NCBI GenBank assembly: GCA_030407315.1
Contig: JALQPE010002041.1
Location: forward strand, 124,001 to 188,000
Direction of reading: 5' to 3'
DNA from: Asparagopsis taxiformis
Taxonomy: Eukaryota; Rhodophyta; Florideophyceae; Bonnemaisoniales; Bonnemaisoniaceae
Length of the DNA: 64,000 bases
Every line of letters begins with the position of its first letter. Positions within the stretch are counted from its first letter, which is position 1. Below the pieces are notes generated by a model that was not told the origin of the DNA, did no database searches, and saw only the letters and a program-made list of their open reading frames with translations. Shown here piece by piece: positions 1 through 10,069 of this stretch. The position numbers and the translations under genes are program-made.

Positions 1-2030
1 TTTCCTTTGTGTAGTCGAATTCCCTTCCAAAGCGGTCTGAGAACTGAATCAAACGATTCAATTCCATAGGGAGCAGATGATTCAGCCAGAGCTGCGAGTG
101 CATAAGCAGTTATCAACCTTACTTTCCCTTGCTCATCTGTTAGTCCAGATTGAACAATTTCGACCAGTTCACGTAGATGGGGCAGAACTGCAACTCCCAT
201 AAGAATTGCAATCTGTTGCACAATCTTGGTACCCGTATGTCGGGCTTCCCATGACTTTTTGCTGCTACAGACTGCCCTGAGAAATGGAAGCATAGAGGGA
301 ATGCCCAGCGCTGATGCCACGACTGCGAATGCTCTTGCAGTTGTATTACGTACAAATTCATCTTCATGATCGATATCAGGACGCATTGTCTCAATCATCG
401 TTCGCAGTCCGGCCGCTTTGGCTAAGTTGGATATGATCTCCCTTCCTTCCACACGCGCATAGTAATCATCATCAATGAGCATTGGTTCAATGACAACTAG
501 AATTTTGTGTACATGCGGACGGACAAGATCATCCAGCTTGAATAGAACTCTGTCAATGACCTTCACGTACAGATGTCTTTCCTGATGTTCAAGTGTCGGA
601 GACATGAGCAAAGGCAAGATTTGGTTGAACAATTGGCCTGCACCAAACTCACGCGCTTTCTCTGAAATTTGTCGCATGGCAACTTTGCGAACTGACGGAG
701 CGCCATTCTTAATCTTCAGGAGTAACCGCATGATGCGCCGTTCTGTCAGTTCGTCTTCAGACGCATCGTCATCTTTCGCATCCGCATCCAGAATCTTTGC
801 GAAATTGGTATAATCTTCAGGCTTCATGTCAAGTCCCTTCAGCGCTTCGGGCATCTCGACTGGTATGCCTAATGACTGTTTTGAAATGCCACCCTCTCCC
901 GGCATGACATACAAGGGCGTCTGAGAGGGCATAGGTGTCGCGAGAAGCTTCCTGGCTGGGGTTTGAACAGGTTTGTATGACTTTGGGGGTTCCAATATGA
1001 CGTAGCCTTCCGACGGTAGGAGCTCATCAAGCTCTTCATCTGTCATGGGACGGTTCCGTAGCTCAATATCTGCTTGCCATCGTGAAGCATGGATGAGTTC
1101 GGGAGCTAGAGCACCATTGTTCAGTAAAGGAGTGTTGAGAATGGACGTGGGATTTCCAATCATAGGAGTCATCATGACAGACCCGGGATTTACAACAGGT
1201 GTTTTGTCCCATCTAGATTGTTTGGATGAGGGATTTGAAACAATCTCTGAGCTTACTAGAGCTGCGGGAGGTGCGTCCCATCTAGAACGCGATGGTTGGT
1301 GGATTGTCGGCACGGATGAATCCCAGCGAGACTGCTTCGGTGGAGGTGGTTGAAATAGCGGAACAGCAGGCCGTGGAGGTTTCATGGGTGGCGGCTCGGA
1401 GTCGGCAACTGGTACGGCACCCTCTACCGCAGATGATACAAAAGATTGAGTGACGGATGAAACGGGTTCTGTATCTGGGGCGACATCCCAGCGCCTCTTT
1501 CGAATGTGCTTGACAACGGCTGCTGCGACTGGCGGAGCGTCATTTACGGGGGGCACATCTTTTGAAGGGTCGATCTCTGTTGCAGTCGTCGCAGGGTCAG
1601 GCGGGACGCTCCGGTTTTCTTCAAGTCTTTCTCGCATAATCTGTTCGTACGTTTTGAGACCGCCCGCAGCGGCAACGACACGCTCCCTGTGATTGGCATG
1701 ATATGAATTCTGCTGCTCTGCAATAGTCTTTGGTTTGTATGGTTTGAATGGGTCTTGAGGGTTGAGAGCTGCTGCTGCTGCATCGGCTTCAGCGAGAAGA
1801 TGCTTTGGGGCTGTGATGTTGTTCGCGGATGAGGCCTTTCGACTGAGAATTATGGCCTGGAGGTCATCGAGCTGCTCGGTAGGTGCGTTGGGATCAATGG
1901 AAGTGACGTAGCCTTTACGACGACGAATAGGGTCCGGGGCGTCATAGAGCCCTTCATCGTATTCTGCAGTTTGTATACCGAAGGCTGTTCGCTGGCTGTC
2001 GCGTTTCGAGGTCTCAGGTCGCTCCGTCAT
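1..2030 (-). CDS. SF3B1: Splicing factor 3B subunit 1, N-terminal part (partial, runs off the left edge)
   Basis: Component of the U2 snRNP SF3b complex, which helps recognise the intron branch site in the nucleus. The frame is open without a stop from the ATG at 2028-2030 to the left edge (about 676 codons). The N-terminal third carries the family's phosphorylation-type motifs: RWD followed by Ser/Thr/Pro residues at least four times between about residues 178 and 318 (RWDVAP, RWDSS, RWDAPP, SRWDKTP). The last third is the start of the HEAT-repeat superhelix, with recognisable family blocks such as RPLWKGIR near the left edge and LLPSEGY before it. No intron is needed in the visible part. 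The C-terminal HEAT repeats lie outside the window. The family call is secure; the start is the first ATG of the frame and gives the usual MTERPE-type N-terminus. Confidence 0.95.
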   Translation of the reverse strand, partial: MTERPETSKRDSQRTAFGIQTAEYDEGLYDAPDPIRRRKGYVTSIDPNAPTEQLDDLQAIILSRKASSANNITAPKHLLAEADAAAAALNPQDPFKPYKPKTIAEQQNSYHANHRERVVAAAGGLKTYEQIMRERLEENRSVPPDPATTATEIDPSKDVPPVNDAPPVAAAVVKHIRKRRWDVAPDTEPVSSVTQSFVSSAVEGAVPVADSEPPPMKPPRPAVPLFQPPPPKQSRWDSSVPTIHQPSRSRWDAPPAALVSSEIVSNPSSKQSRWDKTPVVNPGSVMMTPMIGNPTSILNTPLLNNGALAPELIHASRWQADIELRNRPMTDEELDELLPSEGYVILEPPKSYKPVQTPARKLLATPMPSQTPLYVMPGEGGISKQSLGIPVEMPEALKGLDMKPEDYTNFAKILDADAKDDDASEDELTERRIMRLLLKIKNGAPSVRKVAMRQISEKAREFGAGQLFNQILPLLMSPTLEHQERHLYVKVIDRVLFKLDDLVRPHVHKILVVIEPMLIDDDYYARVEGREIISNLAKAAGLRTMIETMRPDIDHEDEFVRNTTARAFAVVASALGIPSMLPFLRAVCSSKKSWEARHTGTKIVQQIAILMGVAVLPHLRELVEIVQSGLTDEQGKVRLITAYALAALAESSAPYGIESFDSVLRPLWKGIRLHKG

Positions 2031-2849
2031 TAGGCTGTAGATCAATCGAAGTGAGTTCGCAGTTCAGACGGTTTTTTCGGTTGTTGCAGGGCGTGAACAT
2101 TTGGTAACCGGTTTGTCGGACATGTTTCACTTTGATGGGGGGATATTGTATTGCAGGAGGTGAGTGTGTTTTCATTTATTTTTATTGAGATTCCATGAGT
2201 GTTGGACAGGTGTCTGAAAATGAATGTGGGCTAAGTAGCCTACGTGGTGCTGTCACAGACGGGACTGGCTGTTGAGTTTGCGAGTCTGCAAAATTTATGG
2301 GTCTTTTCAATTTTTGTGAAATAGAACTTCACGAGACATCTGAACTGGGAATTGGTAAATCCAAAGCTGAAGTGGAAAGTCAGGGGAATAGGATAGACAT
2401 TTATGTATCCCCGAGGGTACATGATGGAGGTAGCGATGTTAGAAGATCGCAACTCTGAAGTTTGGTTTTTCTCGCTACCCCTCGAAGGGTAGTTGCTCAT
2501 CAGATTTTTCTAGGTTCAAAAATCGATCTCATGAACTTGGGTGATACCCTGTCATTACAGAAAGGCTAAAAAAACAAATGAAATTATGATTGCTCAGAGT
2601 TGTACAGTTGATAGCGTACAGAAATTTACGCCCAATCTGGCGGGTGCATCGCATCGTCAGAACAGTTCTACGGCGGATCGCAGCGCAGAGGCTGCCAGCT
2701 CAAATCATACCAGTGTATACCGACCTCCCCTCAGCAATCCAATACGCCTATCGCCAATATCTATTGGGTGCACGCGATCATCATAGCGCTCCAGCCGATA
2801 ATCCATCCTCCATCCCGACTCAATTCCGACTCACACCTTCGTCATCACC
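2031..2849. other. Divergent intergenic region with TACCC-type palindromes
   Basis: The space between SF3B1 (leftward) and the beta-barrel gene (rightward). Short open frames here have no recognisable protein features. It contains a near-palindrome at 2476-2491 and a related partial palindrome near 2404-2420, listed separately. Confidence 0.6.
2476..2491. promoter_or_regulatory. Near-palindrome TACCCCTCGAAGGGTA
   Basis: This 16-mer differs at a single base from the perfect palindrome at 24539-24554. A related, less perfect copy (GTATCCCCGAGGGTAC) lies about 70 bases to the left. Both sit between divergently transcribed genes. A protein-binding site is inferred; no factor is known to me. Confidence 0.35.
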
Positions 2850-3776
2850 ATGTGGTCTTCTCCGCTCTGCTCCCCGAAGAATCCCGCAGTATGTCGTCTA
2901 CCGACACCAACAGCTCGTCAATTCCTTGTACGTCACTACCCGATTCTCAAAATCCACGCCACCAACTCCTGTTCTGACCCTCCATTCCGCCTAGGTCGCT
3001 GCAAAAGTTGATACAGATCACACCACCGGTTCCGGTCAGGTCGCTATAACCGGTCGCTACGACTCCAAGAATGATTCCTTTGGCGTCGATGCTGCCTACT
3101 CCGTCGATGATGCCAATACACTCTACGCTTCCTATGGCGTTACAGATGAGAAAATCATGGCAATTGGACTCGAGACTGCCTTCACAGCCTTTGGTCGCCG
3201 CAATACACTGGATATGGCCTATTTGCCTCCCCGTGATCTCGCCCAGGTGAAGCTGGCCGTCAGACAAGGGAAAACAAAACTCAGTGCTCTCTTCTCCTTT
3301 GATAAGTTCCAAGCAAATAATGTCAAGGATCATACCGAGAAATATGAACTAGATGCCAATCTTAGCGGCGTGGAGTCTCTCAAGATGTCGTTTGATGGCA
3401 AAACAAAGGCTTCTAAGGTCAAGGTCTCCAGAAAGCTCGATCCGAAGAATCGTCTCGAGGCAGAGTATAATTACACCGCTTCTCGTTCCAAATATGTGAC
3501 GCTTTCTTTCAAGCATCAGTACAGCAAAACGCATACCTTTTCGATGAATACCAATTATGGCTCTCGCAAGTATAGAATCGAATGGGATTGCAAGACTGAC
3601 AACGGCCCATGGACTGTTGCAACATCTTTCCCGTTCAACGCCAGGTATGTTACACCTGTTTACCCATTCGATTATCCTTATTTCGCCTAGCTGACCCGTT
3701 CTGTTTTTTTGATGATCTGTAACTTTGTAGTCCGCACTCCGGAGACTGGGGTGTCAAACGCCGCTTCGAGTTTTAG
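2850..3776 (+). CDS. Putative beta-barrel outer-membrane or plastid outer-envelope protein (OEP24-like)
   Basis: Three inferred exons, 2850-2927, 2995-3644 and 3731-3776, give about 257 residues. The second intron (GTATGT at 3645, TTTGTAG at 3728-3730) is well supported: it joins the frame to a final exon of 15 codons ending RRFEF, and a terminal aromatic residue is usual for beta-barrel membrane proteins. The body consists of short alternating hydrophobic and polar strands rich in Lys, Ser, Tyr and Gly with no hydrophobic helix, as in OEP24/OEP21-type envelope pores or VDAC-like porins. The first exon is less certain: the ATG at 2850 joins in phase to 2995, while the ATG at 2891 would need the acceptor at about 3005, giving a short MSSTDTN-type start. 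The exact family is not established; the barrel assignment is inferred from composition. Confidence 0.55.
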
Positions 3777-3835
3777 ACTGCAGTATCTATCTTACTCACA
3801 CCATTAATATCACTAGTGCCATCAAATTACTCTCC

Positions 3836-4585
3836 CTAAGGCTTGCCGCCTGTTTTGATAGCAAAGTCTAATGTCGTGCAGGTACTCCATTTCCGCATAT
3901 ATGGTTCTGACTCGCGTATCAGCTTAACGTCAGTGAGAGGAATAGGCGCGTCATGATCTACAGACGCTGTAGAGAAAGCTTTGTCAAACATGCACTGTAA
4001 TTGTTCAACACATATACCTGGTGACGAACGCCAGCGTAAAACAGTCGAGTGTACGATATCAGGCAGTTGCAAATAGGACACATCAATGTCAGATATACTG
4101 GAAGCTTGATCATTGTTGACATTTGTACAATATTCCTGAAGACAGGATCTCAAGCTAGAAATAGTATGAGTGTCATCACTATAACGCAACACTCCAACGC
4201 CGTTTCCATGCACGTCCGCTGCTTTCAATCGTAGTTTCAGGTCCTCTGGTGACAATGTTGTTGGCCAGTCAGAACTCTGCGAGGCCGCCAAAAGTACTTG
4301 CTGCCATGCAGACGTTGTCTGCTCCGGATTGGACGGATAGGGCCTGGAGAATGAATGCAGAGTTGCAATTGTGCAGTGAAGGGAATTAATATCGTAGAGG
4401 TAGTACGAATCCTTATTAATACCCACTTCGTCCAAACTTTCCCGAATAGACCTGACGAACGATGTATAAAAGGATATCAGCTCAGGTGGTGGAGGGTTCA
4501 GAGCTGTCAAAACCAATCCATAGACGTCTTGATACTCTCCCTTGAACACTTGTGAGCAGACGCGATCACCAGAGAAGAAACGCAT
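3836..4585 (-). CDS. 2H phosphoesterase-like protein, substrate unknown
   Basis: The protein has 249 residues, no signal peptide and no membrane segment. Two H-x-T motifs in hydrophobic strands, HCT at residues 70-72 and HST at 179-181, are spaced as in the 2H (LigT/cyclic phosphodiesterase) superfamily, whose two His-x-Thr pairs form the active site that acts on 2',3'-cyclic phosphates or related RNA ends. No subfamily was recognised, so a role in RNA or nucleotide processing is only a superfamily-level inference. It is divergent from the PPR gene, with about 185 bases between the two start codons. The single exon starts at the ATG at 4583-4585. Confidence 0.5.
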   Translation of the reverse strand: MRFFSGDRVCSQVFKGEYQDVYGLVLTALNPPPPELISFYTSFVRSIRESLDEVGINKDSYYLYDINSLHCTIATLHSFSRPYPSNPEQTTSAWQQVLLAASQSSDWPTTLSPEDLKLRLKAADVHGNGVGVLRYSDDTHTISSLRSCLQEYCTNVNNDQASSISDIDVSYLQLPDIVHSTVLRWRSSPGICVEQLQCMFDKAFSTASVDHDAPIPLTDVKLIRESEPYMRKWSTCTTLDFAIKTGGKP

Positions 4586-4769
4586 GTTTCACGCGGTGGT
4601 GTGATTTGTTCCCGTGTGAACACCAAATCAGCTGGGTCGAATGCTACCATTTTATGCTGTAACGCTAGGACTACTAACAAACTGTTCAAGTGCAATCGTC
4701 GTCGAGTCTTTCAGCTGAAATGAATTACTATCAGCAGTCACAGTCTATTGACTCGTCCTGGGCAAGAGG

Positions 4770-6882
4770 ATGCCGGTCCAAAATATCAACATAAAATCCT
4801 CTTGTAAAATCCGTTCGGGCCTAGAACATCAAATAGGACGGCCCGCTCTCGTCCCCGCACGCAACTCGGTGGGATACGCCACATCGACTACGATTGCGGG
4901 ACTTCAATTGGTAAGTGTATCATCACCGAAGCTTGCTCAAACGATCATCGTTCGCGCATAGCACAGATACACGGCTATGTGCACGAGTTCAGCCGATTCT
5001 ATTGTGTGCAAATTTGACTATGCGTCGATTCGGATGCTCAGTCCGTCGCGTGGTAGTTAACGATCTGAAAAGATGCGTCCATCCACGTGAAACCAGTTGT
5101 ACTCCTGGTTTTCAATCCGACCAATATTCGTACAATACAGTTCGGCGACACCGATACATAGCGGCTCAAGTCTCAGCGAGAACTTACTCAATTGAAAGAA
5201 CTATTCGAGACGTGTCCGATGCACATCCAGCGAGCGCTGCAAAGATCCTGGAAGAAAAGAAGCCGCAGCGCTCCCGAATTTCCAGTCTGTATGGTGTTCT
5301 CGTGTATGAGAATCCGCAAAATGAACAGCCTGAGAAATGGCGGAACACTATGGCTGTGAAGAAGGATGGTGCCATGGTCGATGAAGCACTGAACGCCAGC
5401 TTTAAAACAAAGCTGGAAAACTGTAGAGAGGTGGGCCATGCGGAAGAGGCGATAGCGGTTTTGGGCGACATGGAAAGAAGATGTCTTACTCCTGCAACTC
5501 GTGCTATTGTTATGGTTGTAGAAGCTTGTATTGCGGCTGATGAATTTCAACTAGCAGAAAACATTTTGGAACAACAACACATTATCAACGACGATCATCC
5601 CGCTCTCAGGCCCCAACTCATTAGCTCAGCTTGGGTTCTACTGGCCATGACCCATTCATCACGTGGCCAATTCGAGGATGCTCTGAGAGTCATGAAATTC
5701 AAAGACTATCGCAACTTGGATGCGAAGAATATGAAAACTTTTAGTAGAGCCATATGTGATGAGCGTCTAGGGAATGATCCTCTTGCCTGGGGCGTAGTGG
5801 TCAAAGCATTAACGAAGCTCGGATACCCGGCAGCTGCCGTTAACGTTATGAATATTGCAATGTCAAGAGATGTCGGTATGACTGATGCTCTTTTACATCT
5901 AACAATAGATGCATTGCGAGTGCAAGGGAAATGGAAGCAGGCCGACTGGTTGTTCAACGCAGCGTTGAGGAAGGGAGTTCAACCACGTGAGCGAACAATT
6001 GCATCGATTCTGTACGCCCTGTCAAGTCAGAGCGCCCGTAAAATTGTCGGATCGGACAGGATCGAAGAGCTTGTTGACATGGCACCAAATCCTTCTCCTC
6101 GATTTATGTTGACAGCGCTTACAGCTTTGGCTAGTACTGGTGCACTACAGAGAAGCATCGAGTTTTTCGAAAGACTCGGAGAGTTCGAACAAAGTGGTGT
6201 ACCCCCCGAGCAGGCTTTTCTGACTTTGATGGGTTGCTTCGCGAATTACATCATTTTGAGAGCGCATGAAAATGAGACAAGTTCGAACACCGAAAGTATT
6301 CTGGAGGACATCAACATGCGCGCTGATGACCTATGGGAAGACTATCTGAAAGAATACAGGCGCCAGCAACCTGATATCTTATCGAATCAAACTCGGAATT
6401 CTTTACTGGCGAGATATGTGTGGACTAAAACACGTTGTCTAAAGCTCAAAGAGGCCATCGACGTCATTGAGAATATTGCTGAGGATAGCGACAACTGGCC
6501 TTGGTTCGAATTGAAAAACTTTCACATGGCAGCTGTATTGGGAACGATTGAGCTTGCAAGCAATGTGAGTCAGATGAATCGCATTTTGAACATTATGGAT
6601 AGATTACTGATCGAGCATGATCCTCGCTCGTTGGCATTTTGTATAGGAACATATATTGGAGATGGTAATTTGGCAGAGGCGTTGAAAATTGCGCGCAAAG
6701 AAGGACAGCGAGTTTTGAGGAAACAGGCATTAGATTCAGTTGTGAGACCGTATCATCCAGTCATGTTGCAGCGCCGTCTTGAAATGCTTGTTTCAGCACT
6801 TCAGGAGGGAGGTCATGGAACACCCAAGGACATTTCTGATATGGTTCAAACCTTGAAAGACCACTCATCCTCAAGTGTTTAA
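4770..6882 (+). CDS. Pentatricopeptide-repeat (PPR) protein, probably organellar
   Basis: About 676 residues in two inferred exons, 4770-4910 and 4993-6882. The GTAAGT donor at 4911 and the TTCAG acceptor ending at 4992 join in phase 0. Without the intron, the long frame could instead start at 4915 or at a later Met near 5020. The N-terminus is rich in Arg, Ser and Thr and lacks acidic residues, like a mitochondrial or plastid leader. The body is a series of about 35-residue helical hairpins with the PPR pattern (for example around 'AADEFQLAENIL', 'GKWKQADWLFNAAL', 'GNLAEALKIA'). PPR proteins bind organellar RNA and act in its processing, stability or translation. The repeats are degenerate, so no target RNA can be predicted. 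The C-terminus ends plainly, without E or DYW editing domains. Confidence 0.75.
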
Positions 6883-8931
6883 TTGATGCCTAATGGTTAG
6901 GCTTTGCATTTGGTAGCCGATGAAGGGGTCTGCAGCAATAAAGTGGATTGGGTTGTTCCAGAAGTATTGTACGAGTCATACGCTATGATCAATTGATCGC
7001 CGGTCGATTTTAATATAACCGTACCTTGTTCTCTGTACATGTAATGATCTGGGACTATCTGATGGAAGCCCGGATGCGAAGTGGTTCGAATAAGGTCTAA
7101 CGGCGATAGATTCTCGCAGTAATTTACTCATCTGATTTGGAAGTAGGTGACTTTAACTTCTAAAATGCGTACCCTCTTCGGTATGGCGGCGAATTATGTT
7201 TCTCTTTCCTCCTTACCCATGAAACAGAATAAATTGAGATTCCCGAGCACGTCTTCTCTCCCATGTTTTTATATAAACCCCTCTGTTTGAACTCCTTACG
7301 GCCGCTAAAGACTTGCACTAAAACAGCTTAGTGTAGGGAAAGTTTAAATAAGAAGTCATCATGTGTGGCTATATAAACCGTAAGCTGGAAGATTTCCCCC
7401 TTTTGTTGAGAAATTTCCTTGTACCGCAACCTGAAAATAGAACATTTTCGGATATTTGCAGACCGGGAAAGAGGATTCAGTGGTATAAGTATGGTAGCGT
7501 GGAGGGAGGAAGTTTAAACAACGTAGACTCATTGGTTCTACAATATCGATAAATGTAGCGGTTCTATTTTGCAAGACCTATTCGCATAGACTGCGAATTA
7601 TTCATTCTAATCTTTTATATTACCCGGGTTCTCTCGGGATGTCAATCCTTATTAAGAAGTTTCACAGCTTCTTCTTTGCAAACCTTTCAGCAATTTCTCA
7701 CTAAACTACACGTTTGTTCCTGATTTGGAAGAATATGGACTAAATGGCATCTTCTTAGGCTCTATGTGCACTCATTACATTTTCTATGAGAGATTTTTCC
7801 TTCACGACCTTTAGTTCTGTTTCCCAGCCCACCCTACCATGTAATTGTCCAGAAACTGTCTAGCTTCAAACTGGAATAGCAATTTCTTGCTGTATCTAGT
7901 TCGAGTAAGATGTGCAAGAAAAGTGCTTCCAACAGGTCATTTACGTTGACTTGCTGGAACCGAAGCTCCCCGTTGAAACATAACATTCTCACTACTTTGT
8001 GGCTTAGAGGTCCCGACAATACAGCTGTTTTGGGATAGAGAAGTCCAAAAAGTTTTTCGGTTTGCAATATTGTTTGTGAAAGAAATACGCCTTTTGTTTG
8101 TCTTGTCCTACTCTTATCAAGAACAAACTAAGTTTTGATAATTTATCAAGCGAAAAGGCTCTTCTTGTCGAAGCCCAATAGTTCCCTTTGAACTGTTGTA
8201 TACAACGCATCCGCCAGTTTTGATAAAAGATATCACACAGTCTTCTAGCATCCGGCCGAATTTTGAGACTTCTACTTGTGTGTTGCTTCTTCGTGTCTTA
8301 TCTATGATTACATCCACATTCTTCGAATAGAAATTACGGCTTATTTCTTTACAACATAATCATTCTGGGTTTTTGTTACCTGAAAATTTCCTGCGTGCTA
8401 GAAGATTCTATCCTCACGTCAAAAGCGAGGTTAGGCGGACGTAACTTCATCAGGGTATCAATTCCAATAAAAAAGAATGAAGATTATGGCCTGAAAGCGC
8501 GTTTACTTCTATATGGTTATCATTCAAATGTATAGATCAACACTGATACTCCAAACTGGGTGGTCTGCACTGCTCAATAGTTACCAACTTGAATCAAGTA
8601 ACTCATCGACCCGAGCCTCTTGTCTTGCCATCAAGAAGATTGTAATCAATGTTGCTAATTTCAATGCCGCAAAAATAATTGTCAACCATTTATTCAATTA
8701 CTATTTCGAAAACAAAAGAAGTTTACCGATACAACAGAAGTAGACAGAATATCTGCCTCACAGGCGTAGCTAGAGCTCGTGAGCTCAGTAGGGTAATCGG
8801 CCAAAATAATTCCAAGAAATTGGCAACAACAATGACGTAACGTATCATATCCTCAACTAGAAAGTATCAAAAACTTGGGAGTCATCCAACAATTGAACAA
8901 CTGCTTCGCACAGACCGATTATACAACCAAA
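6883..8931. other. AT-rich intergenic interval with no convincing gene
   Basis: Two kilobases with only short open frames on both strands, none with recognisable domains, conserved motifs or a sensible splice structure. The sequence TATATAAACC occurs twice about 100 bases apart (near 7269 and 7371), each in a position that could be a TATA-like element, but no good frame follows. The right end must hold the promoter of the gene at 8932. Confidence 0.5.
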
Positions 8932-9455
8932 ATGTCTTCTGCCTTTGTCACAGGTGCCGCTCTTCCCACGCGCGCAGAGCAGAGAACTAGCTCGACATGT
9001 CCGCGCATGGCGAGCGGAAGCAAGGAAGTGGTTGATGCGTATTTCCCGCCGTATGTGCGTAACCGCGCGCCAACAATCACGTTCTACGGGGAGGAAGGCG
9101 TTTCGCTTTCCATGAAGCCGATTGAGGCGTTTTGCGACATTGACAAGGATGCTCCACCGTTGTTGGATTACAGCGATGAAAATGATTTCGTCCCGAATAA
9201 GCCCGTGCCGCCGTCCCCTATCTCTTGGCCCTCTGGTGATGGACGGGGCGTTAAAATGGACGGAAAGAAGGGTTATTACAACCAGCCCAATCTGAAGGAA
9301 TATGGTCCCTTCCCGGATTTCTTCAAGGTATGTTTCGCACAATGCTTGGTTTGCGCGTTGATTACTTATTTCGTGTTTGATTCTAACGATGTCGATAATG
9401 CCTTGCGTCTGTCTTTGCTCTTTTTATATTTACGTAGAGGTCTTGTGATGGTTAA
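8932..9455 (+). CDS. Small plastid-type protein of unknown function
   Basis: Two inferred exons, 8932-9327 and 9438-9455, encode about 137 residues. The ATG at 8932 begins MSSAFVTG; Phe near the start Met followed by a Ser/Thr/Arg-rich stretch suggests a plastid transit peptide of red-algal type. The mature part is acidic and rich in Pro, Tyr and Asp (blocks YFPPYVRNRAP and PNLKEYGPFPDFF), with no membrane helix and no domain I recognise. The GTATGT donor at 9328 and the TTTACGTAG acceptor join so that the last exon supplies only five codons and the stop. If the intron is retained, the frame continues through non-conserved-looking sequence to 9570. Function is unknown; it is a candidate lineage-specific plastid protein. 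Confidence 0.5.
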
Positions 9456-10069
9456 TGATCGGCGGTTGTTTTGTAACTGTTGTGATCTTGGTATTGGTAA
9501 ATGGAACTTAATAGTACACTTTCTACACAACAAATATATGGTTTTCCCAAGCGGTGCCTATTCGATCTAGAGTGGTCTTCATTCATCGCAGTGTAGGTTC
9601 ACTTTACAGAGTTGAGGTGGATGAGAAAAGTAGACATGTGGGCAACGATCGCGACCTGCATTCAGCACACAATAGGGAAATCGGACAAGAGTTGTCTGGT
9701 GGAGAACGCTTGCAGAAACTTTGTTCAAGACACTGTAGAAGCAATACACTCTCGAAACCAAAGTGTACCCGACGCGATCGTTGTCATACACAGTAAGCCG
9801 AAAGGTGCAGACTCGAAAAAGTGGCAGAAATCAGGTGGTCGATCAAGAAATTTGCACAAATGTCAACGAATGAACCTGTCAACGAACAAACCGTACTGCG
9901 CTCAAACTGCTTCCGTTGTATCATTCCGCCGGTCGGGAGATTGAGGCCAACCACTGCACGAGCGCGGAGCTCAAATGAAATTTGTCTCATCTTAACAATC
10001 GTCCATTCCAGTTCCGACGACAACCCTTCTTCCCCGTTACTCAACCTCCTCTCTCCCCCATCCTCCAGC
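9456..10069. other. Intergenic region upstream of the RHD3-like gene
   Basis: No gene seen. The frame of the next gene is open upstream to 9821, but the residues there do not resemble the family, so it is treated as untranslated. Confidence 0.5.

Noticed and set aside
7359..8317. Overlapping short frames at 7.3-8.3 kb as a decayed or mobile gene
   Set aside because: No transposase, reverse-transcriptase or other domain motif and no terminal repeats seen; composition is simply AT-rich.
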